A stretch of DNA of 64,000 nt from Duncaniella freteri (lineage in GTDB: Bacteria > Bacteroidota > Bacteroidia > Bacteroidales > Muribaculaceae). Where the stretch lies: contig NZ_SJSA01000001.1 in NCBI RefSeq assembly GCF_004766125.1, positions 496,001 through 560,000 of the forward strand. Direction: 5' to 3'. The notes under the pieces were generated by a model, which did not search any database, was not told the DNA's origin, and saw nothing but the letters and a program-made list of their open reading frames with translations. Below are positions 9,004 to 18,255 of this stretch, in pieces. The position numbers and the translations under genes are program-made. The first letter of the stretch is position 1; the number at the start of each line of letters is the position of its first letter.

Positions 9004-10125
9004 ATGAAAAAGTTTTTCAGAATCCTGCTTTGGTCATTCATAGCCCTTCTTTTCGTGGGAACTTTCGTGTACCTGTTCATGAAATCACGTCCGAAGGAGA
9101 TGCGCTATGAGATAGTCAGCCCCACGCTCGGGGACATAGAACGGAACACCGTGCTCACCGGCACCATAGAGCCACGCGACGAGATAGAGATCAAGCCCCA
9201 GGTGTCGGGCATAATCTCGGAAATCAATGTCGAGGCGGGCGAGATGGTAAAAGAGGGGGATGTGATAGCACGAATAAAGGTGATACCCGACGAGGGACAG
9301 CTATCATCGGCACTCTCGCGCATAGAGACAGCCAAGATAAACCTTGAGGACGCGAGCGCAAAACATGAGCGCAACACAATGCTGCTGGAGAAGAAGGTTA
9401 TAAGCCGAGAGGAGTATGAGACCACCGCCACACAATACTCTCAGGCCAAAGCCGAGCTGAACGCCGCCCAGGATGCCTATTCGATTGTAAAGGAGGGTGT
9501 ATCCAAGACCAACGCCAAAGGGAGCAACACGCTTGTGCGCGCCACCACATCGGGGCTGGTGCTGGATGTGCCAGTGAAGGTGGGATCGTCGGTGATACAG
9601 GCCAACACCATGAACGACGGCACCACCGTAGCCACCGTAGCCGATATGAACAACCTCATATTCAAGGGCAAGGTAGATGAGACAGAAGTGGGGCTGCTGA
9701 GCGTGAACCAGCCGATGAGGATATCTATCGGCGCGCTGCCTGACCTGCATCTCGATGCCGTGATAGAATACATAGCCCCAAAGGGAACCGAGACCAACGG
9801 CGCAAACACATTTGAAATAAAGGCGGCACTCACGGTGCCTGAGGGACAGCAGCTCAGAGCCGGATACAGCGCGAATGCCACTGTGCTGCTCAGCAAAGCC
9901 TCACAGGTGCTCACAGTGCCAGAAAGCGTGATAGAATGGGCAGGAGACAGCACATACGTGTATCTGCTCACCGACTCAATAGACGGACAGAAATTCGAAC
10001 GCAAGGCTGTGACGACAGGGACATCGGACGGCGTGAACATAGAGGTGAGCTCAGGAATAACATCCGAATCCCATCTGCGAGGCCATATAATCGCTGACAT
10101 GCCAAACAGCGGATCCAAAAAATAA
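9004..10125 (+). CDS. MacA-like periplasmic adaptor (membrane fusion protein)
   Basis: 373 residues with an N-terminal membrane anchor (ILLWSFIALLFVGTFVYLF, residues 7-25) and no lipobox. Then come the biotinyl-lipoyl-like half motif around IEIKPQVSGIISEINVEAGE, a coiled-coil hairpin rich in Glu, Lys and Ala (about residues 95-155), the second lipoyl half at TSGLVLDVPVKVGS, and beta-barrel domains. Adaptors of this type bridge the inner-membrane permease and an outer-membrane TolC-like channel. It lies 13 bp after the second permease and 9 bp before the TolC-like gene, so all five genes form one operon. Confidence 0.9.
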   Translation: MKKFFRILLWSFIALLFVGTFVYLFMKSRPKEMRYEIVSPTLGDIERNTVLTGTIEPRDEIEIKPQVSGIISEINVEAGEMVKEGDVIARIKVIPDEGQLSSALSRIETAKINLEDASAKHERNTMLLEKKVISREEYETTATQYSQAKAELNAAQDAYSIVKEGVSKTNAKGSNTLVRATTSGLVLDVPVKVGSSVIQANTMNDGTTVATVADMNNLIFKGKVDETEVGLLSVNQPMRISIGALPDLHLDAVIEYIAPKGTETNGANTFEIKAALTVPEGQQLRAGYSANATVLLSKASQVLTVPESVIEWAGDSTYVYLLTDSIDGQKFERKAVTTGTSDGVNIEVSSGITSESHLRGHIIADMPNSGSKK

Positions 10126-10134
10126 TACTGAGCT

Positions 10135-11445
10135 ATGAAAATTACCGGTATATCCATACTGTCAGCACTGCTCATATCGGCAGCACTCCCTGCGAAAGCA
10201 GAGACATGGAGCCTGGACAGCTGCATAAATTATGCCATAGACCATAATCTCGATGTGCGTTCGGCACTCATAGAGCGTTATAAGGGTGACCTCAACGTCA
10301 CTGAAGCCAAGGACCGTTTCCTCCCCACCCTCTCAGCCTCTGCCGCGCAAAGCTGGAGCTTCGGCAGGGGGCTTACGTCAGAAAACACTTATGCCAACCG
10401 AAACACATCGTCGACAGGATTCAATGTGTCGTTCTCGCTGCCAATATTCCAAGGGCTCAGCGCACTACGGCAGTTGCGACAGGCACAGGCGAACATACAC
10501 ACCCTCGACCTGAGAGTAGAGAACGCCAAGGATGATGTGACCCTCGGGGTCATCGCCTATTATCTACAGGTGCTTTACAGCAGGGAGATAGTGTCGGTGC
10601 GCAAGGAGGAGCTACGCCTGGCACAGACCCAGCTGGAACGGCAACAGATACTCTTCGAGGGTGACAAGGTGCCGGAGGTGGATGTGCTGCAAGCGAAATC
10701 GCAGGTGGCATCAAGCCAGGTGGCTGTGGTGAATGCAGAGAATGACTATTCACTCGCCCTGGTGGACCTGACGAGGGCTCTGGAGCTTAAGGGCACCGAG
10801 GATTTTGACGTTGAGCCTATAGACCTGGACGGAGAGCTGCCACGACTCGCATCTGCCGACGAGGTGTACAAGAATGCCCTCAACAATAATTCGGGTATAC
10901 TCGCCGCTCGCTCATCGGTGGGGCTTGCTGACCATGCCATATCCATAGCCAAGACAGGGTATATACCCAAACTGTCGTTCAACGCCGGACTGGGTTCAAA
11001 CTATTATACCATGTCGGGCATGCCGAGCAATTCTTTCGGCAGGCAGATGCGCGACAATTTCTCCAAGTCGCTCGGGTTTTCACTGAACGTGCCGATATTC
11101 GACGCTTTCAACACCCGCAACCAGATACGTCAGGCACGTGCCCAGAAGCTGTCAGCCGAGCTGGAACTTGAACGGCAGGAGAGCAATCTGCTGAAGACCA
11201 TCCGCCAGGCCCACAGCCAGGCAGAGGGCGCGGAAGCCCAATACCGCGCCGGGGAGACGGCTGTTACCTCTGCCAAGGCGGCTCTCGATGCAATGACCGA
11301 GAAGTTCACTTACGGACGCGCCAATGCCACCGAATGGGAACAGGCTCGCTCCAACTATATAACGACCCTGTCGCAACAGGTTCAGGCCAAATACGAGATG
11401 ATACTCCGAAACAGGATACTGAACTTCTATAACAAGGTAAGATAG
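10135..11445 (+). CDS. TolC-family outer membrane efflux protein
   Basis: 436 residues with a signal peptide (ending near PAKAET, residue ~22) and two repeats of the OEP domain. The N-terminal half starts with SLDSCINYAIDHNLDV. Long amphipathic helices rich in Gln, Ala, Glu and Arg are typical of the periplasmic tunnel, and GRGLTSENTYANRNTSSTG and the matching segment in the second half are the membrane strands. It provides the exit duct for the MacAB-like transporter encoded upstream. It is the last gene of the operon and is followed by a hairpin region. Confidence 0.92.
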   Translation: MKITGISILSALLISAALPAKAETWSLDSCINYAIDHNLDVRSALIERYKGDLNVTEAKDRFLPTLSASAAQSWSFGRGLTSENTYANRNTSSTGFNVSFSLPIFQGLSALRQLRQAQANIHTLDLRVENAKDDVTLGVIAYYLQVLYSREIVSVRKEELRLAQTQLERQQILFEGDKVPEVDVLQAKSQVASSQVAVVNAENDYSLALVDLTRALELKGTEDFDVEPIDLDGELPRLASADEVYKNALNNNSGILAARSSVGLADHAISIAKTGYIPKLSFNAGLGSNYYTMSGMPSNSFGRQMRDNFSKSLGFSLNVPIFDAFNTRNQIRQARAQKLSAELELERQESNLLKTIRQAHSQAEGAEAQYRAGETAVTSAKAALDAMTEKFTYGRANATEWEQARSNYITTLSQQVQAKYEMILRNRILNFYNKVR

Positions 11446-11464
11446 AAATCACCTCGACAGAAGG

Positions 11465-11662
11465 GATACAAAAGTATCAGAAGAACAAAAGAAACAGAAG
11501 ATTTAGAGCTTGTTATAAAACAAATGTGAATTGAGCATCTGCCGAATGCTGAAGTGCACCCCAAAAGTTGTACATAAAACTTTTGGGGTGCACTTCATTG
11601 TTGAAGGTGGGGAATAATTAAAAGAACTTTTGTTTCTTTTGTCCTTCTGATACTTTTGTATC
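11465..11662. repeat. 31-bp inverted repeat enclosing a second inverted repeat (MITE-like)
   Basis: The arm 11465-11495 (starting GATACAAAAGTATCAGAAG) is repeated in reverse complement at 11632-11662 with a single mismatch. The arms enclose about 136 bp that themselves contain an 18-bp perfect hairpin (11551-11596). The right arm ends 3 bp before the end of galK. The nested arrangement between convergent operons looks like a small non-coding mobile or terminator-type element. No ORF is present inside. Confidence 0.6.
11551..11596. terminator. 18-bp perfect hairpin between convergent operons
   Basis: GAAGTGCACCCCAAAAGT (11551-11568) and its exact reverse complement (11579-11596) with a 10-nt loop. 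The position between the ends of the efflux operon (plus) and galK (minus) fits a bidirectional terminator, although no clean T-run follows. The arm resembles the terminal repeats of IS150-group IS3 elements (CACCCCAAAAGTT core), so it could have arisen from paired IS ends. Confidence 0.55.
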
Positions 11663-11665
11663 TCT

Positions 11666-12808
11666 TTATTCTTCTATGCGGCGGGCTCCGTCAGAGATGA
11701 TGACATCGTAGATCTTGGGGGCGTGACCGTACTTGGCATTGAATTTTTCTTTGGCTGTGGCTATGAAGTGGTCGTACTTGTCGTCGGCAACAAGGTTGAT
11801 GGTGCAGCCGCCGAAGCCTCCGCCCATAATCCGTGAGCCTACCACTCCGCACTCCCGGGCTATGTCGTTGAGGAAATCGAGCTCCTCGCAAGACACTTCA
11901 TAGTCCTTGGACAGACCGCGGTGAGTCTCGTACATGAGGCGTCCTACAGTGTCGATGTCGCCACGGTTGAGGGCGTCGCACACGTCGAGCACGCGCTCTT
12001 TCTCCTCGATGACAAACTTGGCACGCATATAGTCCTCGGCGGAGATGTCGCCCTTTACGGCTTCGAGATCAGCCATCTCGGCATCACGGAGGGTGTCGAT
12101 GCCGAGACGCTTTGCCACTCGCTCACATGACTGGCGACGCTTGTTGTAGGGGGAATCCACAAGTTCGTGCTTCACCACGGAGTCAACAAGCACGAGCCTG
12201 TGGCCGTCGATGCTGAAGGGGAAATATTCGTACTCAAGCGAACGGCAATCGAGACGTATGAGGCAGTCCTTCTTTCCGAACACGGATGCGAACTGGTCCA
12301 TAATGCCGCAATTCACTCCGCAATAGTTGTGCTCGGTGGACTGACCGATCTTGGCAAGCTCGAATTTCTCAATGGAGTTGCTGTTGAAAAGGTCGTTCAG
12401 GGCGTATGCGAAGCATGATTCGAGTGCGGCAGATGATGAGAGGCCTGCTCCGAGGGGCACATTGCCTGCAAAAACAGCATCAAAGCCTTTGACAACACCT
12501 CCGCGCTTGAGGGTCTCACGGCATACTCCGAACACATAGCGTGCCCACTGCTGTGATGGTGCGTCCTCTTCGCTGAGCCCGAAAGATGATTTCTCATCAA
12601 GGTCAATGGAGTAGAGATTGACTGTGTCGGTGCCGTTGGGACGGATGTCAGCCATGATCACTTTGTCGATGGCTCCGGGGAATACGAAGCCTCCATTGTA
12701 GTCGGTGTGCTCGCCAATGAGATTGATGCGTCCGGCTGATGCGTAAAGTGTGCCCTTTCCGCCGAATCGTTGGTCAAAAGCCTTGACGATTTTTTCTTTT
12801 AATTCCAT
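11666..12808 (-). CDS. galK: Galactokinase
   Basis: 380 residues, normal for GalK, which phosphorylates alpha-D-galactose with ATP to galactose-1-phosphate in the cytosol (Leloir pathway). The galactokinase signature GRINLIGEHTDYNGGFVFPG is at about residues 26-45. The GHMP ATP-binding loop is PLGAGLSSSAALES (about 120-133), and the C-terminal motif GSRIMGGGFGGC is present. It is the third gene of the operon galM-nucleotidyltransferase-galK, 15 bp after the nucleotidyltransferase. The last codons abut the right arm of the inverted repeat downstream. Confidence 0.95.
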   Translation of the reverse strand: MELKEKIVKAFDQRFGGKGTLYASAGRINLIGEHTDYNGGFVFPGAIDKVIMADIRPNGTDTVNLYSIDLDEKSSFGLSEEDAPSQQWARYVFGVCRETLKRGGVVKGFDAVFAGNVPLGAGLSSSAALESCFAYALNDLFNSNSIEKFELAKIGQSTEHNYCGVNCGIMDQFASVFGKKDCLIRLDCRSLEYEYFPFSIDGHRLVLVDSVVKHELVDSPYNKRRQSCERVAKRLGIDTLRDAEMADLEAVKGDISAEDYMRAKFVIEEKERVLDVCDALNRGDIDTVGRLMYETHRGLSKDYEVSCEELDFLNDIARECGVVGSRIMGGGFGGCTINLVADDKYDHFIATAKEKFNAKYGHAPKIYDVIISDGARRIEE

Positions 12809-12823
12809 GGTAATTATTGTGTT

Positions 12824-13729
12824 TCAGAACATTTTATCGGGGTATATGCCATCGTTGTGGAGCTGAGCGAACTTCTCGACAACGCCAGGACGGTCAGCGG
12901 CATAGGTGACTCCAAACCAGCGGGAGTCGGTGTCGAGCACCTTGACTGTTGCCTCGCCGTTGTGGATAAGGGTGTCGATACAGAGGGGGATGAAGAATTC
13001 AGCCTTGGGTGTGTCGATATCCTTATCGAGAAATTTTCTGAACTCACGTTCGCTGAAGTCGAAGTAGTCGGGTGTGAATCCCCAAAGGTTCATAGACACG
13101 GGTGTCATGGGGTCGAGTGTCTGCTCAACGCCGTTCTCGTCGGTGAACACGATGTCGCCGTTGGGGGCATAGCTTATGGCAGTGCGCTCGACCACACCAG
13201 TGAGATTGCCGTCGGCACCTGTGGAGCATACGCCGCGAGCCACGGAGCCGTTCTCGGTCATGGTGTTGCCCACACGGAATCCGACCATCGAGTAGTCGCC
13301 CTTGCGGTCGCGTGGACGCATGAGGTCGTCGGCTATCACGCGGAATGCGTCGCGCCCATAGAAGTCGTCGGCATTTATGACTGCAAATGGCTCTCTGATG
13401 ACTTCATTGCCCATGAGCACAGCATGGTTAGTGCCCCATGGCTTGCTGCGGTCAGGGGGGCATGTGTAGCCTTCGGGGAGCTTGTCGGTGGACTGGAACA
13501 CGACTTCGACAGGTATATGCCCCTCGTATTTTGAAAGGATCTTTTCGCGGAAATCATTTTCAAAATCCTTGCGGATAACAAATACCACCTTACCGAATCC
13601 GGCCTGGATGGCATCGTAGATGGAATAGTCCATGATGGTTTGCCCCTGAGGTCCGAGCGGATCAAGCTGCTTGAGTCCACCATAACGACTGCCCATACCG
13701 GCAGCAAGGACGAAAAGTGTGGGTTTCAT
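12824..13729 (-). CDS. Sugar-1-phosphate nucleotidyltransferase, likely acting in galactose metabolism
   Basis: 301 residues of the NTP_transferase fold. The N-terminal nucleotide-binding loop is VLAAGMGSRYGGLKQLDPLG (residues 7-26), and the metal-binding acidic motif is seen in VINADDFYG. The enzyme class joins NTP and a sugar-1-phosphate to NDP-sugar plus pyrophosphate. It sits between galM and galK, and no galT is in the operon or window. An attractive reading is that it makes UDP-galactose (or UDP-glucose) from the GalK product, replacing the GalT exchange reaction. Nucleotide and sugar specificity cannot be read from sequence, so this role is inference. Confidence 0.8.
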   Translation of the reverse strand: MKPTLFVLAAGMGSRYGGLKQLDPLGPQGQTIMDYSIYDAIQAGFGKVVFVIRKDFENDFREKILSKYEGHIPVEVVFQSTDKLPEGYTCPPDRSKPWGTNHAVLMGNEVIREPFAVINADDFYGRDAFRVIADDLMRPRDRKGDYSMVGFRVGNTMTENGSVARGVCSTGADGNLTGVVERTAISYAPNGDIVFTDENGVEQTLDPMTPVSMNLWGFTPDYFDFSEREFRKFLDKDIDTPKAEFFIPLCIDTLIHNGEATVKVLDTDSRWFGVTYAADRPGVVEKFAQLHNDGIYPDKMF

Positions 13730-13761
13730 AAAAAATATTGAAATTTGACTGTATTACGTTT

Positions 13762-14802
13762 TTACTTGAATGTGAATCTGATTGTCTCTTTGTACTCTTC
13801 GCCGGGACGGAGGACAGGTGACGGGAAGGAGGGCTTATTAGGGGCATCGGGGAATCCCTGGCATTCGATAGCCACACCGTCGTAGTCCTGATAGGCGGCT
13901 CCGGAGATACTTTCGGGGCATCCTGCGAGCCAGTTGCCTGTGTAAATCTGCATGCCCGGCTGTGTTGTCTCAACAATGAGACTGCGTCCGGAGGTGGCTC
14001 CGCGCAGCTCTGCCACAGGGATGAGCCGTCCTTTCTCGTAGCCGTCAATGACCCAGCAATGGTCATAGCCCTTGCCTATCTTCAGTGCTTCGAATTCCGC
14101 CTTGATGTCCTTGCCTATGGCTTTGAACGAGGTGAAGTCCATGGGTGTGCCCACTACGGAGGCTATCTCTCCGGTGGGGATCTGAGTGTCGTCGGTGGGG
14201 AGCCATCGCGATGCATTGAGCTTGAGCTCATGGGACAGCACGGTGCCTGAGTTCTCTCCGTCGAGATTGAAATACACGTGATTGGTGAGGTTGAGGACGG
14301 TGGGCGCATCGGTCACTGCTCCGATATTAAGGGTGAGGACATTGTTGTCGTCCCAGATGTATTCGGCTGTGGCTGTGAGATTGCCCGGGTATCCTTCCTC
14401 TGCGTCGACGGAGGTGTATGTCATTACTACTCTGCCATCGTTCTCTTCGCTTATGTCCCATATACGGTTCATGAATCCTTCAGGGCCTCCGTGGAGGGCG
14501 TTGGGACCGTTGTTGATGGCAAGTGTGTATTCCTTTCCGTCGAGGGTGAAGCGACCATTGGCGATGCGGTTGGCGAAACGTCCGGGTATCTTTCCGGCGC
14601 ATGGACCGTCGGCGATCCAGGATGCGGCATCCTTGTATCCGAGAGCCACATTAGCCATGTTGCCGTTGCTGTCGGGCACGATTATAGATATGATTCCGGC
14701 TCCGAGTGTGGAGAGTGTCACGCTTGAGCCTTTGCTGTTGGTGAGGGTAAGATGAGTGATTTCACCCTTCGGGGAGGGGTAAAAGACTTTGGTAATAGAC
14801 AT
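13762..14802 (-). CDS. galM: Aldose 1-epimerase (mutarotase)
   Basis: 346 residues, the usual GalM length. It interconverts beta- and alpha-galactose so that GalK has its substrate. Recognisable parts are the RFANRIANGRFTLDGK segment with the conserved NR, the NGPNALHGGPEGF motif with the substrate-binding HGG, NLTNHVYFNL containing the catalytic-region His, and an ECQGFPDAPNKPSFPSPVL C-terminal motif with the catalytic-base Glu. No signal peptide is visible, so it is cytoplasmic. It is the first gene of the galactose operon, with a good promoter at 14850-14880. Confidence 0.94.
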   Translation of the reverse strand: MSITKVFYPSPKGEITHLTLTNSKGSSVTLSTLGAGIISIIVPDSNGNMANVALGYKDAASWIADGPCAGKIPGRFANRIANGRFTLDGKEYTLAINNGPNALHGGPEGFMNRIWDISEENDGRVVMTYTSVDAEEGYPGNLTATAEYIWDDNNVLTLNIGAVTDAPTVLNLTNHVYFNLDGENSGTVLSHELKLNASRWLPTDDTQIPTGEIASVVGTPMDFTSFKAIGKDIKAEFEALKIGKGYDHCWVIDGYEKGRLIPVAELRGATSGRSLIVETTQPGMQIYTGNWLAGCPESISGAAYQDYDGVAIECQGFPDAPNKPSFPSPVLRPGEEYKETIRFTFK

Positions 14803-14849
14803 GATGATTATTCAATAAGTAACCGCCGGGACGTAGCATTCCGGCAACG

Positions 14850-14880
14850 CAAATATAGCGATTTATCTTATTGTATCCAA
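14850..14880 (-). promoter_or_regulatory. Promoter of the galM-nucleotidyltransferase-galK operon
   Basis: The minus strand has TTG (complement of 14878-14880), 20 bp, then TATATTTG (complement of 14850-14857). The leader to the galM ATG is about 45 nt. The box lies in the gap after rodA. Confidence 0.68.
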
Positions 14881-14925
14881 CCCTCCGGGAGCAAAAATTA
14901 GTGAAAAAGGGTGGGTAGCGGATGA

Positions 14926-16389
14926 TCAGAAGGACCGTTCGCGACGGGAGGCGTCAATGCGCAGAAGTATGAAAACGAGGAATGTGAATCCCCACAGGGA
15001 TGAGCCGCCGTAGCTGAAGAACGGAAGCGGGATACCTATCACCGGGCACAATCCTATAACCATGCCTATGTTGATGGCTATATGGAATATGAAATAACTT
15101 GCAACACAGTAGGCGTAGACTCTGCCGAACACGGTGGGCTGCCGCTCGGCAAGGGCGAGGACCCTCAATATGAGCACGACAAAGAGCAGCAGCACAGCGG
15201 ACGCTCCTACGAAGCCTTCCTCTTCGCCAATGGTGCAATAGATGAAGTCGGTGTGCTGCTCCGGGACATATTTCAGCTTGGTCTGCGTGCCGTTAAGGAA
15301 GCCTTTGCCCCACATGCCTCCGGATCCGATGGCTATCTTGGACTGGTTGACATTGTAGCCTGCTCCCTGAAGGTCGTCCTCTATGCCTAAAGCCACTTTG
15401 ATACGCATCTGCTGATGGCCCTTGAGCACCGAGGTGAACGTGTAGTTGACCGAGAGCATGAAGGCTATGGAGACGAGTGCCGCCGAGATGGTGATGGGGA
15501 GGTGACGCCCCTTGGACTTGAACATAAGCAGCACACAGTAGACAAGCGCGACGGCTATGACCGCAAGGAAGAATATGAGACCCGGGATCTCAAGATTGAC
15601 AAGGGTGAGAAGCGATGCCAGCACGCCGCTCCCAACAAACCAAAGGAAGACGTTGCGCGCGGCATCAATATCCCTGCAATAGATGGCGAGCATCGCCACT
15701 ACAAGGACCATTATCATTATGAAGACCGCAGCCTGCCCCACAGGAATGCCGAGGAGAAGGGAGCCTGTGAATTTGACTTCGACCACGAAGAAGACTACGG
15801 CGCAAAGCGCGGCGAGGAGCACAAGTCCGCTCATGCCTTCACGGTAGAGGACAAAAAAGAGCGACATGTACACGAGTGCGGAGCCTGTCTCGTCCTGCCC
15901 CAGGATGAGGAGCACAGGCAGGAAGATGATCAGGAGGGCTCGGGCGTAATTCTTGCGTGAGGCGTTGAGCGTGAAGTTGTAGCTTGAAAAGAGCTTGGCA
16001 AGGCACAGGGCTGTGGCAAACTTTCCGAACTCCGCAGGCTGAAGGCTCATAGGTCCTATCTTCAGCCATGAATGGGAGCCTTTGATGTCGGGGGCAATGA
16101 ATATGGTGACCAGCAGCAAGAGCAGCAATCCGGCATATATGACGTAGGCATAATTCTCGTAGACGCGCACATCTATGAGCAGGATGACCAGTCCCATAGC
16201 CAATGACAGTCCTATCCAACGGAACTGCTTGCCGGAGAATTCGGCAAAGCTGAGCATGTTGGCATGGTCGAAATCGTAGCTTGCGGCGTAGATGCTCACC
16301 ATCCCAAGCCCGACGAGGATGATGTAGAGCACTACCGTGAACCAGTCGACGTATTTGAATACGGATGCTGAGGTCTCGTTCTGCTGCAT
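14926..16389 (-). CDS. rodA: RodA, SEDS-family peptidoglycan glycosyltransferase
   Basis: 487 residues with about ten membrane helices. The SEDS signature appears near the C-terminus as GIPLPFFSYGGSSLWGF, with the periplasmic loop GMWGKGFLNGTQTKLKYVPEQ before it. RodA polymerises lipid II into glycan strands with its partner PBP2 in the elongasome. The protein is longer than E. coli RodA because of an expanded central region, as is common in Bacteroidetes. It is the last gene of purH-mreB-mreC-mreD-mrdA-rodA, 3 bp after mrdA. Confidence 0.93.
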   Translation of the reverse strand: MQQNETSASVFKYVDWFTVVLYIILVGLGMVSIYAASYDFDHANMLSFAEFSGKQFRWIGLSLAMGLVILLIDVRVYENYAYVIYAGLLLLLLVTIFIAPDIKGSHSWLKIGPMSLQPAEFGKFATALCLAKLFSSYNFTLNASRKNYARALLIIFLPVLLILGQDETGSALVYMSLFFVLYREGMSGLVLLAALCAVVFFVVEVKFTGSLLLGIPVGQAAVFIMIMVLVVAMLAIYCRDIDAARNVFLWFVGSGVLASLLTLVNLEIPGLIFFLAVIAVALVYCVLLMFKSKGRHLPITISAALVSIAFMLSVNYTFTSVLKGHQQMRIKVALGIEDDLQGAGYNVNQSKIAIGSGGMWGKGFLNGTQTKLKYVPEQHTDFIYCTIGEEEGFVGASAVLLLFVVLILRVLALAERQPTVFGRVYAYCVASYFIFHIAINIGMVIGLCPVIGIPLPFFSYGGSSLWGFTFLVFILLRIDASRRERSF

Positions 16390-16392
16390 AGA

Positions 16393-18255
16393 TCAGTGTT
16401 TTTTTGTTCCGGCAAACTGTATAGTATTGCTCTGTAGCATTCTCTCTTCAAGATATTTCCGTTCGGGAGGTATGTGTCCGCGCAGATACTTCTCCATAAC
16501 GAGGGAGCCTATAGGGACACCGAATGTGGCTCCGAAGCCTGCGTTCTCGACATAGACCGCCACAGCGATCTTAGGCTGGTGGTAGGGTGCGAAGCCCATG
16601 AACGCCGAGTGGTCGCGGCCGTGAGGGTTCTGCGCCGTACCGGTCTTGCCGCAGACCTCTATGTCAGGGAGGTTGGCAAGGCGGCATGTGCCTCCGGTGA
16701 CTGCCATACGCATTCCCTCTGCCACTTCCTCGTACCATCTTCGGTCGATAGATGTGTCGTGACGCTCAAGAAATTCCCCGGGGACCACGGTGTCCTGGAT
16801 CTCCTTGACCACATGGGGGGTGATGTAATGTCCACGGTTGGCGATTGTTGCCGAGAGGTTGGCTATCTGTAGCGGGGTGGCAAGGATCTCGCCCTGCCCG
16901 ATAGCTATGGATATCACTGTGGCCGCGCTCCAGTGTCCGTCGCCGTAACGCTTGTTGTAGTATTCCACATTGGGGATGAAACCGCGGTACTCGCCAGGGA
17001 GGTCTATTCCGAGCTTATAGCCGTATCCTTGTGCCACCATGTGGTTCTTCCATATCTCAAAGGCGTTTGCCACCGAGCCGTATTTGCTTTTCTTATCGAT
17101 CATGGCTCTGAGGCCCCAACAGAAGTAGGCGTTGCAGGATGTCTGGAGCGCGGGCTTGAGGGGTAGTGGCGAGCCGTGACCGTGACACCCCACCTTGAGC
17201 CTTCCAAGGATGAATCCGTGATAGCATGGGAACGGTGTGGACGGGGTGATTATCCCTTCCTGGAGATATATCAGTCCCTGTGTGGGCTTGAATGTGGAGC
17301 CAGGGGGATAGGTAGCCTGTATAGCCCTGTTGAGTAGCGGCTTGTCGAGGTCCTGCATGAGCTTGTTGTAATTGTTGCCACGCTCTCGTCCGACAAGCAG
17401 TGTGGGGTCGTAGGTGGGTGCTGTGACAAGACAGAGCACTTCGCCGGTGGACGGCTCTATTGCCACGACGGCGCCTTTCTTATTGACCATCAATGATTCG
17501 GCATACTGCTGAAGCTCGATGTCAAGGCTGAGCTTTATGTTCTTTCCGGCTATCGCCTCGCGGTCGAGCGCGCCATCCTCGTATCGTCCCTGTATTCGTC
17601 CCAGGGCGTCGCGCATAAGCACTTCGGTTCCTTTGACTCCTCGCAAAAAACGCTCGTAGGTGTGCTCCACTCCTATGTCGCCCATGTAGTCACCGCGCAT
17701 ATAGTAGGGGTCCTTCTCCATGTCGGCAGGCGCGACTTCCCTGATGTTGCCGAGGACATTGGACGCGCAATTGTAGTTGTATTCCCTAAGGATGCGTTTC
17801 TGGATATAAAACCCCGGGAAGCGGTAGAGCTTCTCCTGCAAACGTCCGTACTCTTCGGACGAAAGGTGGGAAAGAAGTTTCTGCGGTGAGTAGGGGGACC
17901 ATCCCGGATTGCGTCTCTTGTCGCGCATGTCGGTCATGCGTCTGACAAGATCCCCGGGGGTGATGTTGACCGCGTTGCAGAAATCGATAGTGTCGAATTC
18001 CCTGATGTCGCGCGGGATGATCATCACGTCGTAGGCGGGCTGATTGTACACTACAAGGCGTCCGTCACGGTCATATATTATGCCGCGAGACGGATATACA
18101 GCCTTACGCAGAAAGGCGTTGGAATCGGCGGAATCCTTGTACTTCGCCTCCATCACCTGGAGATTGAAGAGGCGTATCACATATATGATAGCGATGATAA
18201 CTATGAATCCGCCTATGACATATTGCCGTTTGGCAAGGTTATAGTCTTTTCTCAC
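16393..18255 (-). CDS. mrdA: Penicillin-binding protein 2 (elongasome transpeptidase)
   Basis: 620 residues: N-terminal membrane anchor (about 11-30), PBP dimerisation domain containing SRGIIYDRDGR, and a transpeptidase domain. Catalytic motifs are S320-T-F-K323, S373-C-N375 and a C-terminal KTGTAQ. It cross-links new glycan strands made by RodA and sets cell width and elongation. The start is a GTG at 18255 that overlaps mreD by 17 bp. No ATG lies between it and the membrane helix, so the GTG is preferred. The spacing suggests coupled translation with mreD and rodA. Confidence 0.93.
   Translation of the reverse strand: MRKDYNLAKRQYVIGGFIVIIAIIYVIRLFNLQVMEAKYKDSADSNAFLRKAVYPSRGIIYDRDGRLVVYNQPAYDVMIIPRDIREFDTIDFCNAVNITPGDLVRRMTDMRDKRRNPGWSPYSPQKLLSHLSSEEYGRLQEKLYRFPGFYIQKRILREYNYNCASNVLGNIREVAPADMEKDPYYMRGDYMGDIGVEHTYERFLRGVKGTEVLMRDALGRIQGRYEDGALDREAIAGKNIKLSLDIELQQYAESLMVNKKGAVVAIEPSTGEVLCLVTAPTYDPTLLVGRERGNNYNKLMQDLDKPLLNRAIQATYPPGSTFKPTQGLIYLQEGIITPSTPFPCYHGFILGRLKVGCHGHGSPLPLKPALQTSCNAYFCWGLRAMIDKKSKYGSVANAFEIWKNHMVAQGYGYKLGIDLPGEYRGFIPNVEYYNKRYGDGHWSAATVISIAIGQGEILATPLQIANLSATIANRGHYITPHVVKEIQDTVVPGEFLERHDTSIDRRWYEEVAEGMRMAVTGGTCRLANLPDIEVCGKTGTAQNPHGRDHSAFMGFAPYHQPKIAVAVYVENAGFGATFGVPIGSLVMEKYLRGHIPPERKYLEERMLQSNTIQFAGTKKH

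Noticed and set aside
9477..10226. 249-codon open frame on the minus strand
   Set aside because: It is antisense to the adaptor and TolC-like genes; the product is Ser/Val-rich with no recognisable domain.
12857..13534. Long open frame (225 codons) on the plus strand
   Set aside because: It is antisense to the sugar nucleotidyltransferase gene, whose motifs are clear; GC-rich codon use creates mirror frames.
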